From assembly GCA_035686305.1 (NCBI GenBank), contig DASRZP010000023.1, positions 1 to 51,692 on the forward strand: 51,692 nucleotides of DNA, read 5' to 3'. Below, piece after piece: positions 9,070 to 18,832 of this stretch. Below the pieces are notes generated by a model. The model saw only the letters and a list, made by a program, of their open reading frames with translations. It did not search any database and was not told the DNA's origin. Each line of letters starts with the position of its first letter. The stretch's first letter is position 1. This stretch comes from Thermodesulfovibrionales bacterium. Its GTDB lineage: Bacteria > Nitrospirota > Thermodesulfovibrionia > Thermodesulfovibrionales > UBA9159. The translations under genes and the position numbers were made by a program.

Positions 9070-9596
9070 TACGCATCCTTCGCCAGATTTTTCGAACCGG
9101 TATCGTTACTGAGCCCCTTCCGCCTCTTGCTGAAGAGGAAGCAACGCTGGTGGCGACAAGGCTGGAAAAGGCTATCAGAGACCATTTCAGCAGAAGTCTG
9201 ACCATAAGGGAAGTTGACGCGGGGTCATGCAACGGGTGCGAACTTGAGATCCACGCACTCAACAACCCTTTTTACAATTGCGAGAGATTCGGTATCCATT
9301 TTACTGCCTCCCCGAGATTTGCCGACATGCTTCTCGTTACAGGACCGGTATCGCGGAACATGGAAGTTGCGCTTCGCAGGACGTACGACGCCACACCCAC
9401 TCCCAAAATTGTTGTTGCGGCCGGCGACTGTGGGTGCCACGGCGGTATCTTCGGACAGAGTTATGCATCGCTCGGAGGCGTTGATAGAGTCATACCCGTT
9501 GACGTCCGGATACCCGGGTGTCCTCCTACGCCTATCGCCTTGCTGAAGGGCATACTGTCCGCGATTGACGGGTATCCGAAAAAGGCGGGTAAGTGA
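9066..9596 (+). CDS. HycG/NuoB-like iron-sulfur small subunit
   Basis: A 176-residue small subunit of the NuoB/HycG family that holds the [4Fe-4S] cluster next to the large subunit. Cluster ligands appear conserved: C55 and C58 in GSCNGCELE, C122/C124 in GDCGCHGG and C152 in PGCPPTP. So electron wiring to the interface seems kept although the NiFe site in the partner is not. It overlaps the large-subunit gene by 4 bases. No HycF/NuoI-type polyferredoxin gene follows, and the next 326 bases are non-coding, so the complex as encoded here has six subunits plus whatever donor docks to it. Confidence 0.92.
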   Translation: MIRILRQIFRTGIVTEPLPPLAEEEATLVATRLEKAIRDHFSRSLTIREVDAGSCNGCELEIHALNNPFYNCERFGIHFTASPRFADMLLVTGPVSRNMEVALRRTYDATPTPKIVVAAGDCGCHGGIFGQSYASLGGVDRVIPVDVRIPGCPPTPIALLKGILSAIDGYPKKAGK

Positions 9597-9922
9597 GGTT
9601 ATGGATCAACGTGTTTACCCAGGGATCTCTTTGAAGAGTGATCGCGCAATTCTTGAATCTGCCTCAAGAAGTAGCAGCGTGAAGACAATGATGCGTCGTT
9701 CTTCACCTTCTCGAAAAGGTGACAAAGAAGAGACCTCCTGACAACCCCTTCGATCATTTCGCTCTGTCATGGTGGACTGCTTTTGTTTCATCGAGGCCTC
9801 ATCCAGCATTGTCTCTTGAAGGGCCATTTTCTTTACATGCTGAGGTCCGACATCGTATAATATCAACCCGAATGAACAGAGATGGCGCTGCGTCTCTTTG
9901 AGAATCAAGGGAGGACGAAAGA
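9597..9922. other. Intergenic gap after the Ehr-like operon
   Basis: About 326 bases. A 46-codon ORF starts at 9601 but shows no recognisable motif. I see no clear intrinsic terminator. The right part carries the etfB promoter candidate. Confidence 0.4.
9832..9861 (+). promoter_or_regulatory. Candidate sigma70 promoter for etfBA-fabD
   Basis: TTTACA (9832-9837) and a perfect TATAAT (9856-9861) are separated by 18 bases, about 60 bases before the etfB GTG. This suggests that the ETF genes form a transcription unit separate from the Ehr-like operon. Confidence 0.5.
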
Positions 9923-10705
9923 GTGAACATCGTGGTCTGTATCAAGCAGGTTCCTGACACCTCCGAGGTGAGGATCAATCCCGAGACAAACACACTCATT
10001 CGGGAAGGCGTACCGAGCATCATCAACCCCTATGACATGCATGCCATAGAAGCAGCGCTCCAGATAAGGGAGAAGGCTGGCGGCAAAGTTATCGTGATTA
10101 CCATGGGACCTCCCCAGGCAGAGTCTGCGCTGAGGGATGCCGTGGCCATGGGCGCCGATGAGGCTGTTCTTCTCACCGACAAGGCCTTTGCAGGATCCGA
10201 CACATGGGCCACCTCCTATACCCTTTTCAAGGCCGTGGAGAAGCTCGACGCACACATAATCATATGTGGCAAACAGGCCATCGACGGCGACACGGCGCAG
10301 GTCGGTCCTGAGATGGCTGAATTTCTTAATATCCCCCACGTTTCCTACGTCAGGAGGATTGAGGATGTGAGTGAAGGTTCGATCCGCCTCCAGAGGTTAA
10401 TGGACGACGGTTATGATATCGTCGAATCATCCCTGCCGGTCCTCTTCACTGTTGTGAGAGAACTGAATGAACCGAGGCTGCCGTCACTCAAGGGAAAGAT
10501 GGCGGCAAAGAAGGTGGAGATCAGGAAGCTGTCGGCAGTCGACCTTGAGGCTGATGCCGAAAAAATAGGTCTGAAAGGTTCACCGACTCAGGTTCTAAAG
10601 ATCTTCGCGCCGGAAGCGAGGAAGGACCGCAAAATCCTTGAAGGGAGCATGGAAGAGCAGATTGATACCCTCGTCCATGAGTTGAGGAGTCTGAAGTGCG
10701 TATAG
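9923..10705 (+). CDS. etfB: Electron transfer flavoprotein beta subunit
   Basis: A 260-residue EtfB/FixA. It opens with NIVVCIKQVPDTSEVRI and has NPYDMHAIEAAL, GDTAQVGPEMAEFL and the EtfB signature region with VESSLPVLFTVVRELNEPRLPS. It binds AMP or a second FAD and pairs with EtfA to carry electrons from dehydrogenases. The GTG start follows GGGAGGA at a good distance. It overlaps etfA by ten bases. Whether this pair is bifurcating cannot be settled from the sequence alone; the ferredoxin-fused partner and anaerobic context make a low-potential role possible. Strong assignment. Confidence 0.95.
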   Translation: MNIVVCIKQVPDTSEVRINPETNTLIREGVPSIINPYDMHAIEAALQIREKAGGKVIVITMGPPQAESALRDAVAMGADEAVLLTDKAFAGSDTWATSYTLFKAVEKLDAHIIICGKQAIDGDTAQVGPEMAEFLNIPHVSYVRRIEDVSEGSIRLQRLMDDGYDIVESSLPVLFTVVRELNEPRLPSLKGKMAAKKVEIRKLSAVDLEADAEKIGLKGSPTQVLKIFAPEARKDRKILEGSMEEQIDTLVHELRSLKCV

Positions 10706-11898
10706 TTGTGTCGCAGGATAAATGCACCGGTTGTGAGACCTGCATCGAATCGTGTCCCTTCTCTTCCATTGTCATGAAGGAGGGCAAGGCTGTTATCACG
10801 GAATATTGCCAGCTTTGCAGGGCATGCCTCAGTGTATGTCCTGAGGGTGTCATCAAGGAGGTCCTCGAAGAAGGTCAGCAGCCTGCTGCTCAGAACTTAC
10901 CCCTTCATGAGTACACCGGCGTGTGGGTCTTCGCTGAGCGGAGGGGCGGAAAAGTGGCCTCAGTGGCGTATGAACTTCTGGGAGCTGGCAGAAGACTTGC
11001 GGACGAGCGCAACGCTCAGCTTTCGGCTCTGCTCTTTGGCGCCTCCGATGCTGAGGCCCAGGAACTCATCCGATGGGAAGCGGACAGGGTATATCTCTGC
11101 ACGGACCCAATCTTCGAAAGCTACAATGATGAGCCCCATGCAGATCTCCTCGGCCTCCTCATAAAAGAGCATCGTCCCGAGATTGTACTTGCCGGGGCGA
11201 CTCCAATCGGCCGCTCTTTCTTCCCGAGGGTGGCTGCAAAGCTCCGGACCGGCCTTACCGCTGATTGCACGTCCCTCGAGATCGACAGGGACACCGGGAA
11301 CCTCCTCCAGGTGCGGCCTGCCTTTGGCGGAAATATCATGGCAACGATACTCTGCCCTTACAACAGACCGCAAATGGCCACGGTGAGGCCCCGCGTGATG
11401 AAGCGAGGGCGGTATGATCAGAATAAGACTGGAGATATTATCCACATCGATGCTGAAGGCCTTTTTTCACGCACAAAGGTCGTCGACACCGTTAAAGAAG
11501 TGTCGGAAACAGCGGTCAACCTGCAGGAGGCCGATATTATCGTATCCGGCGGAAGGGGATTGGGAGACCCGAAGGGCTTCAAGATCCTCGGAGAACTGGC
11601 CGAGGCTCTCGGGGGAACTCTCGGCGCTTCGAGGGCCGCTGTCGACGAAGGCTGGATACCATACAGCCACCAGGTTGGCCAGACGGGGAAGACGGTATGC
11701 CCCAAGATCTACATCGCCTGCGGCATCTCCGGTGCTGTCCAGCACCTCGTCGGAATGCAGTCCTCAGACATCATAATCGCCATCAATAAAAACCCCGATG
11801 CCCCTATCTTCACTGTGGCAACTTACGGTATCGTCGGTGATGTCTATGAGATTGTGCCGATGATGATCAGGAAGATAAACGAAATGAAAGGGCGGTAG
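10696..11898 (+). CDS. etfA: Electron transfer flavoprotein alpha subunit with N-terminal ferredoxin domain
   Basis: A 400-residue EtfA with an extra N-terminal domain of about 60 residues holding two [4Fe-4S] motifs, [12 protein letters not shown] and [12 protein letters not shown]. The ETF domain follows at about 70-400, ending in the FAD-binding signature region ([22 protein letters not shown], here split by me as [10 protein letters not shown] and QVGQTGK; then [12 protein letters not shown] and [10 protein letters not shown]). Ferredoxin-fused EtfA proteins occur in anaerobes where ETF exchanges electrons with ferredoxin-like carriers. GTG start inside the end of etfB. No dehydrogenase partner gene is adjacent; fabD follows after five bases. 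Confidence 0.94.
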   Translation: MRIVVSQDKCTGCETCIESCPFSSIVMKEGKAVITEYCQLCRACLSVCPEGVIKEVLEEGQQPAAQNLPLHEYTGVWVFAERRGGKVASVAYELLGAGRRLADERNAQLSALLFGASDAEAQELIRWEADRVYLCTDPIFESYNDEPHADLLGLLIKEHRPEIVLAGATPIGRSFFPRVAAKLRTGLTADCTSLEIDRDTGNLLQVRPAFGGNIMATILCPYNRPQMATVRPRVMKRGRYDQNKTGDIIHIDAEGLFSRTKVVDTVKEVSETAVNLQEADIIVSGGRGLGDPKGFKILGELAEALGGTLGASRAAVDEGWIPYSHQVGQTGKTVCPKIYIACGISGAVQHLVGMQSSDIIIAINKNPDAPIFTVATYGIVGDVYEIVPMMIRKINEMKGR

Positions 11899-11903
11899 AG
11901 GAG

Positions 11904-12839
11904 ATGGGAATCTGTTTCGTCTTTCCCGGTCAGGGGTCGCAGCATGTCGGGATGGGCAAAGAGATTTATGAGAATTACGGGGAAGTCCGGAGCCTATTTG
12001 AGGAAGCCGGCGATGCCCTCGGATATGACATTGCCCGTCTATGCTTCGACGGTCCTTCTGGAGAGTTGAATAAGACGTACAGGACGCAGCCCTCCCTCTT
12101 GACCGTGAGTACATCGCTTTTCAAGGTACTCTCTTCAAGGGGAATACGACCATCGGTAGTCGCAGGCCATAGCCTCGGCGAGTATTCGGCCCTTGTCGCT
12201 GCCGGAGTACTCCCGTTCAGAGACGCTGTGGTTCTTACCGAGAAGAGGGGCCATTTCATGCAGGAGGCTGTTCCCGAAGGCAAGGGTCTCATGGCTGCTG
12301 TTATGGGACTTCCGAGAAGCACGGTCAACGAGATATGTCTTTCGCTCCGATCAGGATACGCGTCACCGGCCAACTACAATTGTCCCGGTCAGATCGTTAT
12401 CGCCGGAGAGAAGATGGCCGTTGAGGAGGCGATGAATCGTGCAAAGGACGAAGGGGCGAAGAGGGTCGTGGCCCTTGCGGTAAGCGTCCCATCTCACTGC
12501 ACCTTAATGGCAGAGGCATCAAGAAGGCTGGAGGAATATTTGAAGGGGATAGAATTAAAGAGTCCGTCGATTCCCCTCGTTAATAATGCGGAGGCTGCCG
12601 TGCTCACTACCGCCGATAGCATCAGGGCTTCCCTCGTGCGGCAGCTCGACAGCCCCCTCTTGTGGGAGGATTCGGTACTGGCCATCGTTGACTCAGGGAC
12701 AGACACCTTTGTGGAAGTTGGTCCGGGCAAGGTCCTGTCCGGGTTAATTAAACGGATAACTTCTTCGGCCAAAATCTACAACGTCGAAAATGTCAGCAGC
12801 CTCGATAAGACCGTGACGGCTCTCATGACGAACAGCTGA
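11904..12839 (+). CDS. fabD: Malonyl-CoA:ACP transacylase
   Basis: A 311-residue FabD that loads malonyl groups onto acyl carrier protein at the start of fatty acid synthesis in the cytoplasm. The signature FPGQGSQHVGMG, the nucleophile motif GHSLGEYSAL, an arginine in KRGHFMQE and the catalytic His in SVPSHC are all in place, and GPGKVLSGL closes the domain. AGAGGAG precedes the ATG. It directly follows etfA in the same direction, although other fab genes are absent from the window, so the linkage is probably incidental or reflects shared expression. Very secure. Confidence 0.95.
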   Translation: MGICFVFPGQGSQHVGMGKEIYENYGEVRSLFEEAGDALGYDIARLCFDGPSGELNKTYRTQPSLLTVSTSLFKVLSSRGIRPSVVAGHSLGEYSALVAAGVLPFRDAVVLTEKRGHFMQEAVPEGKGLMAAVMGLPRSTVNEICLSLRSGYASPANYNCPGQIVIAGEKMAVEEAMNRAKDEGAKRVVALAVSVPSHCTLMAEASRRLEEYLKGIELKSPSIPLVNNAEAAVLTTADSIRASLVRQLDSPLLWEDSVLAIVDSGTDTFVEVGPGKVLSGLIKRITSSAKIYNVENVSSLDKTVTALMTNS

Positions 12840-12859
12840 CCGCCGAGGTCTTACCAGCT

Positions 12860-13417
12860 TCATCGTGGCTCCGCCTTTATTGCTTGCGTCTCAGGTCCAA
12901 AGGACTCGGCCTTGTGAAATCTGAACAGCGTTGCGATCATGCTTGAAGGGAAAGATTCGATGATAGCATTCAGATCCCTAACAATGGCATTGTAAACTCT
13001 TCCCGCCTTTTCTATCTTCTTACCAGTCTCTTCCCATTGACGCCGGATCCGGAGGAAGCCGGTATATGCCGCAAGTTCTGGATATGCCTCAGCAAGAGAA
13101 AAAAGAGTCTTCAGGGTCTCCGCAAAGATTTTTTCGGTTGTCCCTTTCTCGGCAGGCGATGATGCCTTCATCGCTGCTGACCGAGCTTTCGATAGGTTCT
13201 CGATAGCTGCCATCTCATGTGGGGCATGACTTTTGACCACTTCGCCAAGATCGGGCACAAGGTCATACCTTACTTGCAACAGGACGTTGAGATCGATCCA
13301 TGAGGATTTTGCAGCATTTCTCAGAAAGGCCATTTTGTTATAGATCGCTATGCTGAGAGCCGCAAGAAGAACCGTGAAACCTGTGAAGATTCCGAATAAT
13401 GCCGCTGTTCCTTCCAT
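12860..13417 (-). CDS. LemA-family membrane protein
   Basis: A 185-residue protein with one N-terminal transmembrane helix (about 8-27) followed by a long helical domain. NKMAFLRNAAKSSWIDLNV, VRYDLVPDLGEVVKSHAPHE and the later RVYNAIVRDLNAIIESFPSS segment match the LemA family in order and spacing, where YN-x-x-V and RYDLIPNLV-type motifs are typical. The domain is thought to sit in the cytoplasm or periplasm; function is not settled. A GGGGGAAA ribosome site lies before the ATG. It is convergent with fabD and divergent from galU, with no TPM-domain partner gene beside it as often seen. Confidence 0.85.
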   Translation of the reverse strand: MEGTAALFGIFTGFTVLLAALSIAIYNKMAFLRNAAKSSWIDLNVLLQVRYDLVPDLGEVVKSHAPHEMAAIENLSKARSAAMKASSPAEKGTTEKIFAETLKTLFSLAEAYPELAAYTGFLRIRRQWEETGKKIEKAGRVYNAIVRDLNAIIESFPSSMIATLFRFHKAESFGPETQAIKAEPR

Positions 13418-13494
13418 TGCTTTCCCCCTTCTCGATAGATGACAGGGAAATCTTAGCAGATTTCAGGAGAAGGGTAAAGTCACATCCAGTCTCC

Positions 13495-13523
13495 TTGATT
13501 TATCAAGGATTTTTGCGTAAAAT
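13495..13523 (+). promoter_or_regulatory. Candidate sigma70 promoter for the galU run
   Basis: TTGATT (13495-13500) and TAAAAT (13518-13523) with 17-base spacing, about 90 bases before the galU ATG. Good fit for a housekeeping promoter. Confidence 0.5.
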
Positions 13524-13610
13524 ACAGGGAGACATGCAGGGCCCGGATAGTGCAGCCATCCGGCCAGGATCAGGGGTGTCAGTAATGAAAGAAAGGGCAA
13601 GAGAAAGACC

Positions 13611-14525
13611 ATGGAATACCGAGTGAAAAAGGCGATATTTCCAGCTGCCGGACTGGGCACAAGGTTTTTACCGGCTACAAAGGCTTCGCCGAAGGAGATG
13701 CTGCCCATTGTGGACAAGCCCATGATCCAGTACGCCGTGGAGGAGGCGATATACTGCGGTATCGAGGAAATCATCGTTATAACCGGTAAGCACAAGCGCG
13801 CCATAGAGGACCACTTTGACTCTGCCTACGAACTTGAAGAGAAGCTCAAGGTCGACGGGAAGAAGAAACTCCTCGATGAGGTCAAAAAGCTGAGCCATAT
13901 TAATCTCGCCTATATCCGTCAGGGCGTTGCCCTCGGCCTTGGCCATGCGATACTCTGTGCAAAACCCTTTGTCCGCGACGAACCCTTTGCCGTGATCCTG
14001 AGCGATGATGTCATCGAACCTGATTACCACCTCCTGAAGGACATGATCAGGGTCTATGAGGAAGTAGACTGTCCTGTCATCGCGCTGGAGGAGGTGCCCG
14101 ATTCCGATGTCTCGCGCTACGGCATCATTGACGGCGTTCCGGAAGGCGATGTTTACAGGATTTCAAGTCTTGTCGAAAAACCGAAAAAAGAAGAGGCTCC
14201 TTCCAATCTCGCTATCATAGGGCGGTATATCCTCACCCCCGACATCTTCAGGATCCTCGAGAGACAGAGGGCCGGCGCCGGCGGGGAGATTCAGCTCACT
14301 GATGCCTTAAAAGAGCTCCTCAAGAAACGGTCCATCTTCGGCTACCCGATCAAGGGCAGGAGATATGACGCCGGAGATAAGGTCGGTTTCTTAAAGGCCA
14401 CCGTCGATTTTGCCTTAAAGAACCCTGAAGTCTCCGGTCCTTTCACGGCTTACATCAAAGAAGTGGCTGAAGGGCTATCATCAGGGAAGGTCAGGGAAAG
14501 GGCTGTGAGAGGCAGGGCCTTATGA
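13611..14525 (+). CDS. galU: UTP-glucose-1-phosphate uridylyltransferase
   Basis: A 304-residue nucleotidyltransferase that makes UDP-glucose for surface polysaccharide. The N-terminal KAIFPAAGLGTRFLPAT is the nucleotide-binding signature, followed by SPKEMLPIVDKPMIQYAVEEA, the GLGHA and ILSDDVIEP acidic motif, VEKPKKEEAPSNLAIIGRY and GAGGEIQLTDAL. The first codon is in the ATG at 13611, after a weak purine stretch. It heads a plus-strand run with hsp20, lon, thiL, DUF2062, rimO and an M50 protease. Length normal. Very secure for the enzyme family. Confidence 0.96.
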   Translation: MEYRVKKAIFPAAGLGTRFLPATKASPKEMLPIVDKPMIQYAVEEAIYCGIEEIIVITGKHKRAIEDHFDSAYELEEKLKVDGKKKLLDEVKKLSHINLAYIRQGVALGLGHAILCAKPFVRDEPFAVILSDDVIEPDYHLLKDMIRVYEEVDCPVIALEEVPDSDVSRYGIIDGVPEGDVYRISSLVEKPKKEEAPSNLAIIGRYILTPDIFRILERQRAGAGGEIQLTDALKELLKKRSIFGYPIKGRRYDAGDKVGFLKATVDFALKNPEVSGPFTAYIKEVAEGLSSGKVRERAVRGRAL

Positions 14526-14573
14526 CCGGTAGTTCTGTGATGTTTCCGGCGTGATCAAGAAGGTGTTGCGAAT

Positions 14574-14963
14574 ATGTCACTGAGAAGTGTCGTCTATTTT
14601 GAGAATGAAACGGCCCGTTACCAGCCGTTTGTAGACGTCTATGAGGCAGATGACAATCTCGTCTTCGAAATAGAATTACCGGGAATCAACCCTGAAGATG
14701 TTCTCATCAAGGTTCTCGACGATTTTGTCATCATCGAGGGTGTCAAAAGAGAGCGGCGCGAAGGAATGAGGACAAATTACCTGTGCATGGAAAGAAAGTT
14801 TTCGAGTTTCAGGAGGATGCTCAAGATCCCGACACCGGTGAACACCGTGGCGGGAAAGGCGTCTTACAGCGAAGGAGTTGTGATCTTACGGTTTCCCAAG
14901 ATTAGGAACAAGGTCATCAAGATACGAATAGAACCTAACCAAGGAGGGTTTCTTGGTCGTTGA
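14574..14963 (+). CDS. Small heat-shock protein, Hsp20 family
   Basis: A 129-residue alpha-crystallin-type chaperone that holds unfolding proteins in soluble oligomers. The domain begins near residue 15 with [19 protein letters not shown] and includes [18 protein letters not shown] and the edge-strand motif near [14 protein letters not shown]; the closing GVL-like motif is GVVILRF. The C-terminal extension is short ([12 protein letters not shown]) and includes an I-x-I patch for oligomer contacts. It sits directly before lon, whose TTG start overlaps its stop, placing a holdase and a protease in one unit. Confidence 0.93.
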   Translation: MSLRSVVYFENETARYQPFVDVYEADDNLVFEIELPGINPEDVLIKVLDDFVIIEGVKRERREGMRTNYLCMERKFSSFRRMLKIPTPVNTVAGKASYSEGVVILRFPKIRNKVIKIRIEPNQGGFLGR

Positions 14964-17356
14964 CCACGGAAACGAGAGTGAGGGACATGGCTGAACTAGA
15001 ACAGAAAGATGAGCAAGAAGTCGAGATTCCTGATACCTTGCCGGTGCTCCCGGTACGAGATATTGTGGTCTTCCCTTACATGATCCTGCCGTTGTTTGTG
15101 GGCCGGGAGATGTCTATCAAGGCCATTGACCATGCACTGAGTACAAACAGGATGGTCATGCTTCTCACGCAGAGGGACCTGAATGTCGAGAACCCCACAC
15201 CGGAAGAACTCTATACCACAGGGACTGTCGGTATCATTATGAGGATGCTCAAGCTTCCTGACGGAAGGGTGAAGATACTCGTTCAGGGTCTCAGCAAGGC
15301 CAGGGTGCTGGAGTTTACGCAGACAGAGCCCTTTAGCACGGTTACAATCGAGAGGATGACGGACCAGAAGGTGGAAGAGATGACCATCGAGGTTGAGGCG
15401 ATTATACGGACCGTAAAAGAACAGCTCGACAAGGCCGTGTCCCTTGGCAAGACAATCCTGCCTGATATTATGGTCGTCGTCGAGAACCTGGAAGATCCCG
15501 GAAGGCTGGCAGATCTTGTTGCGTCGAACCTCGGATTGAAGACCGAGCAGGCCCAGGAAGTCCTGGAGATCACCGATCCAATTCAGAGGCTGAAACGCGT
15601 GAGCGAGATCCTCAACAGAGAGATTGAATTGCTCATGGTCCAGCAAAAGATCCAGACAGAGGCGAGAGGAGAGATCGACAAGACCCAGAGGGAATACTTC
15701 CTCAGGGAGCAGCTGAAGGCGATACAGAAGGAGTTGGGCGAGATAGACGAAAGGGCGGAAGAGATACGGGAGTTCAAGAAGAAGATCGAAGAAGCCAAGA
15801 TACCTGAGAAAGTCATGAAGGAGGCTGAGAAGCAGCTGAGGCGTCTCGAAAAAATGCACCCTGACAGTGCCGAGGCCGCGACGGTGAGGACCTATCTTGA
15901 GTGGATCGTCGAGATTCCCTGGTCGAAGACGACAAAGGACAACCTCAACATAAAGGCTGCTGAGAAGGTCCTGAACAAGGACCACTACGACCTCGAAAAG
16001 GTGAAGGAGAGGATCCTCGAATATCTTAGCGTCAGAAAGCTGAAGGAGAAGATGAAAGGGCCGATTCTCTGCTTCATCGGTCCTCCCGGAGTTGGAAAGA
16101 CGTCGCTCGGCAAGTCCATAGCGCGCTCCCTCGGCAGGGAGTTCGTGAGGATGTCCCTGGGAGGTGTAAGGGACGAGGCAGAGATAAGGGGTCACAGGAG
16201 GACCTACGTTGGAGCGCTGCCGGGAAGGATTATACAGGGCATGAAACAGGCCGGCACGAATAACCCCGTCTTTATGCTCGATGAAATAGACAAGATCGGC
16301 ATGGATTTTAGGGGAGACCCTTCATCGGCCCTCCTTGAAGTCCTCGATCCCGAGCAGAACTTTTCCTTTGTTGATCATTACCTTGCCGTGCCGTTCGACC
16401 TGTCAAACGTGATGTTTATCACGACAGGCAATCTCGTTGACACCATACCGGGGCCGCTCCGTGACAGGATGGAGATCATCTATCTGTCGGGATATACTGC
16501 CGAGGAGAAACTCGGTATCGCCGAGAATTATCTTGTGCCAAAACAGTTGGAGGAACACGGGATCACCAGGAAGATCCTGAAGCTCAGCGACAAGGCGATC
16601 CTTCAGGTGATCTCGCAGTATACAAGGGAAGCGGGCGTTCGGAACCTCGAGCGGGAGATAGCAAACCTATGCAGAAAGGTTGCAAAGAGGATAGCAGAAG
16701 GACAGTCCAAGAAGTTTGTGGTGACGACGAAGAACCTTCACAGGTTTTTGGGGGTACCGAAATATCTTCCTGAAGAAGAGATGGAAAAGGATGAGGTGGG
16801 CGTGTCCACAGGCCTTGCCTGGACAGAAACGGGGGGTGACATTATCTACATCGAGGCGACAACAATGAAGGGCAAAGGCAGTCTGACGCTGACTGGACAG
16901 TTGGGAGATGTGATGAAGGAGTCTGCGCAGGCAGCACTCAGTTATGTGCGTTCCCGCGCCAAAAGCCTCGGTATCAGCGATGATGTCTTTTCAAAAACAG
17001 ATATACACATCCATGTGCCTGCCGGCGCGATTCCGAAGGACGGACCTTCTGCCGGGATAACCATGGCAACAGCCATTGCCTCGGCCTTCACGGGAAAACC
17101 CGTGAGCAAACACATCGCCATGACCGGTGAGGTGACACTCCGAGGGAGGGTTCTGCCTATCGGCGGACTCAAGGAGAAGACACTGGCTGCAAAGAGGATG
17201 GGGATCAAGAGAGTTGTCATACCTTCGAGGAACAGGAAGGACCTTGAAGACATCCCGAAATACATAAAGAAAGATATGGAATTTATCTTTGCTGATACCA
17301 TGGAGGACGTCCTGAAGGTTTCCCTGAAGGTGAACAGAAAGGGGAAAGATCGATAG
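14960..17356 (+). CDS. lon: ATP-dependent Lon protease
   Basis: A 798-residue bacterial Lon. It has the LonN substrate domain (about 25-220: [15 protein letters not shown]), an AAA+ module with Walker [10 protein letters not shown] and Walker [10 protein letters not shown], and the C-terminal protease domain with catalytic Ser in [10 protein letters not shown] and Lys in [11 protein letters not shown]. Length and order match E. coli Lon. Start is ambiguous: TTG at 14960 overlaps hsp20's stop after AAGGAGGG, while ATG at 14987 is nine codons later with poorer spacing. No defects. It degrades misfolded and regulatory proteins in the cytoplasm. Confidence 0.97.
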   Translation: MTTETRVRDMAELEQKDEQEVEIPDTLPVLPVRDIVVFPYMILPLFVGREMSIKAIDHALSTNRMVMLLTQRDLNVENPTPEELYTTGTVGIIMRMLKLPDGRVKILVQGLSKARVLEFTQTEPFSTVTIERMTDQKVEEMTIEVEAIIRTVKEQLDKAVSLGKTILPDIMVVVENLEDPGRLADLVASNLGLKTEQAQEVLEITDPIQRLKRVSEILNREIELLMVQQKIQTEARGEIDKTQREYFLREQLKAIQKELGEIDERAEEIREFKKKIEEAKIPEKVMKEAEKQLRRLEKMHPDSAEAATVRTYLEWIVEIPWSKTTKDNLNIKAAEKVLNKDHYDLEKVKERILEYLSVRKLKEKMKGPILCFIGPPGVGKTSLGKSIARSLGREFVRMSLGGVRDEAEIRGHRRTYVGALPGRIIQGMKQAGTNNPVFMLDEIDKIGMDFRGDPSSALLEVLDPEQNFSFVDHYLAVPFDLSNVMFITTGNLVDTIPGPLRDRMEIIYLSGYTAEEKLGIAENYLVPKQLEEHGITRKILKLSDKAILQVISQYTREAGVRNLEREIANLCRKVAKRIAEGQSKKFVVTTKNLHRFLGVPKYLPEEEMEKDEVGVSTGLAWTETGGDIIYIEATTMKGKGSLTLTGQLGDVMKESAQAALSYVRSRAKSLGISDDVFSKTDIHIHVPAGAIPKDGPSAGITMATAIASAFTGKPVSKHIAMTGEVTLRGRVLPIGGLKEKTLAAKRMGIKRVVIPSRNRKDLEDIPKYIKKDMEFIFADTMEDVLKVSLKVNRKGKDR

Positions 17357-17423
17357 TCCGTGGCAGGCAGTTGGCAATGAAGGGATTCCCTCGCTTCCCC
17401 CTGGCCTCGTTGCTGTACGTCAT

Positions 17424-18413
17424 GTGACAATGAAGATCGCTGAAATAGGGGAAGTGTCCCTTCTTAGAGGGATACGGGAGAAATTCGGGGCGCCATCACG
17501 GGGTATTATCGCCGGTATCGGCGATGACTGTGCTGTTTTGCGTCCTTCCTATGGGAACCTTCTCCTGACTACCGATATGATGGTCGAAGGGGTCCATTTC
17601 GACCGCCGGCTCATCACTCCCTATCAGCTGGGCTTCAAGATCGTATCTGTCAATGTCAGCGACATTTACGCGACGGGAGGCAGGCCGAGGTTTCTCCTCC
17701 TCGACGTAGCTATGGGTAGCGATATGGACAAGAGATTTCTCGAAGACTTTCTTGACGGTGTCGGGGATGCTATGGCACGGTATGGAGTGAAACTTGTGGG
17801 CGGCGACCTTTCCGCATCCAGGAGAGGCATCGTGACAGCAGGGACGCTTCTTGGATACTCGAAGAGACCCATTCTGCGTTCCGGCGCCCGACCGGGTGAC
17901 CGGATATATGTTTCCGGCAACCTCGGTGACTCGGCATGCGGTCTTCACCTCCTGAAAAGCATAAAGAGGCCTGTCCCTGTAGAGTCGGGCGCTAGGATAG
18001 ACAGGCCGATGAAATGGAGGACGATGAAACCTCTCCTGGCAAGACATCTCTTGCCGGAAGCCAGAAATCCCGGCCCCTTCTCGAGACATGCTACGGCAAT
18101 GATAGACGTCAGCGATGGGCTGTTCATAGATCTTTCGAGGCTCTGTGATGAGAGCAGGGTCGGGGCCTTGGTCTGTCTGAAGGAGATTCCGCTTTCGCCC
18201 GAGATGAGGAAGGCTGCTTCAGCTTTGGGTCTGGAGCCTTACGGCCTCGCTTCGTCAGGGGGAGAAGACTATGAGCTCCTCTTCACGGCACGTCCTGAGA
18301 AGAAGATAAATGCCTGCTGCATTGGAGAGATCACCGAGTCGGAGCGAATTGTTATCGACATCGATGGTACTGAGAAACCGTTGACTCCGGAGGGATACGA
18401 ACATTGGCATTAG
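17424..18413 (+). CDS. thiL: Thiamine-monophosphate kinase
   Basis: A 329-residue ThiL that phosphorylates thiamine monophosphate to the cofactor thiamine pyrophosphate. Key motifs are GIGDDCAVL, TTDMMVEGVHF, SVNVSDIYATGG (Mg-ATP sites), GGDLSAS, the MIDVSDGLFIDLSRL block and SGGEDYELLFT, in the AIR synthase-like fold order. GTG 17424 or ATG 17430 could be the start; both keep the first motif. No other thi gene is adjacent and no TPP riboswitch is seen upstream. Its end overlaps the following DUF2062 gene by ten bases. Confidence 0.95.
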   Translation: MTMKIAEIGEVSLLRGIREKFGAPSRGIIAGIGDDCAVLRPSYGNLLLTTDMMVEGVHFDRRLITPYQLGFKIVSVNVSDIYATGGRPRFLLLDVAMGSDMDKRFLEDFLDGVGDAMARYGVKLVGGDLSASRRGIVTAGTLLGYSKRPILRSGARPGDRIYVSGNLGDSACGLHLLKSIKRPVPVESGARIDRPMKWRTMKPLLARHLLPEARNPGPFSRHATAMIDVSDGLFIDLSRLCDESRVGALVCLKEIPLSPEMRKAASALGLEPYGLASSGGEDYELLFTARPEKKINACCIGEITESERIVIDIDGTEKPLTPEGYEHWH

Positions 18414-18832
18414 GTGACAGGCTCAAGTTACTCTTCAGCATCAAGGACACCCCACACAGGTTGGCCCTGGCCTTCGCCCTCGGCGTTTTCATCGGCATGT
18501 CCCCCCTCCTCGGGGTTCACACCGTTATGGGGATTCTGATCGCTTGGATCTTCAGGCTGAACAGGATTGCGACTATCGTGGGTGTCTACGTAACGAACCC
18601 CTGGACGATCGTCCCCATATATACTTTCAGCACATGGGTCGGGGCAAAGTGTCTCGGCATGAACAGAATACTCCCCGATGTTGACTGGAGCCATATGACC
18701 TTCAGCCTCTTGTTGGGAGATCTTCGCCCCCTCCTTAAGCCTTTTGTTACAGGGACTCTTCTCATAGGGGCGATCTCTTCGGTTTTGGGATATATCATTA
18801 TCTTCAGGATAGCAAAGAGGACAGATGGATAA
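18404..18832 (+). CDS. DUF2062 membrane protein
   Basis: A 142-residue protein with the DUF2062 pattern: a short cytoplasmic start, then DTPHRLALAFALGVFIGMSPLLGVHT, IAWIFRLNRIATIVGVYVTNPWTIVP and a last helix at the C-terminus (about residues 115-137). Three or four transmembrane segments are likely. The family is uncharacterised, though many members sit near glycosyltransferase or lipid genes. A TTG start at 18404 overlaps thiL, and its stop overlaps the rimO ATG. The fit to the family is good; no role is proposed. The full quoted run is split in my reading at GVFIG. Confidence 0.8.
   Translation: MALGDRLKLLFSIKDTPHRLALAFALGVFIGMSPLLGVHTVMGILIAWIFRLNRIATIVGVYVTNPWTIVPIYTFSTWVGAKCLGMNRILPDVDWSHMTFSLLLGDLRPLLKPFVTGTLLIGAISSVLGYIIIFRIAKRTDG

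Noticed and set aside
7498-9596. A working NiFe hydrogenase
   Set aside because: All four metal-binding cysteines of the large subunit are absent.
14996-16195. 399-codon minus-strand ORF
   Set aside because: It lies wholly antisense to lon, has a Leu/His-rich low-complexity look and no family motif; it is a shadow of lon codon bias.
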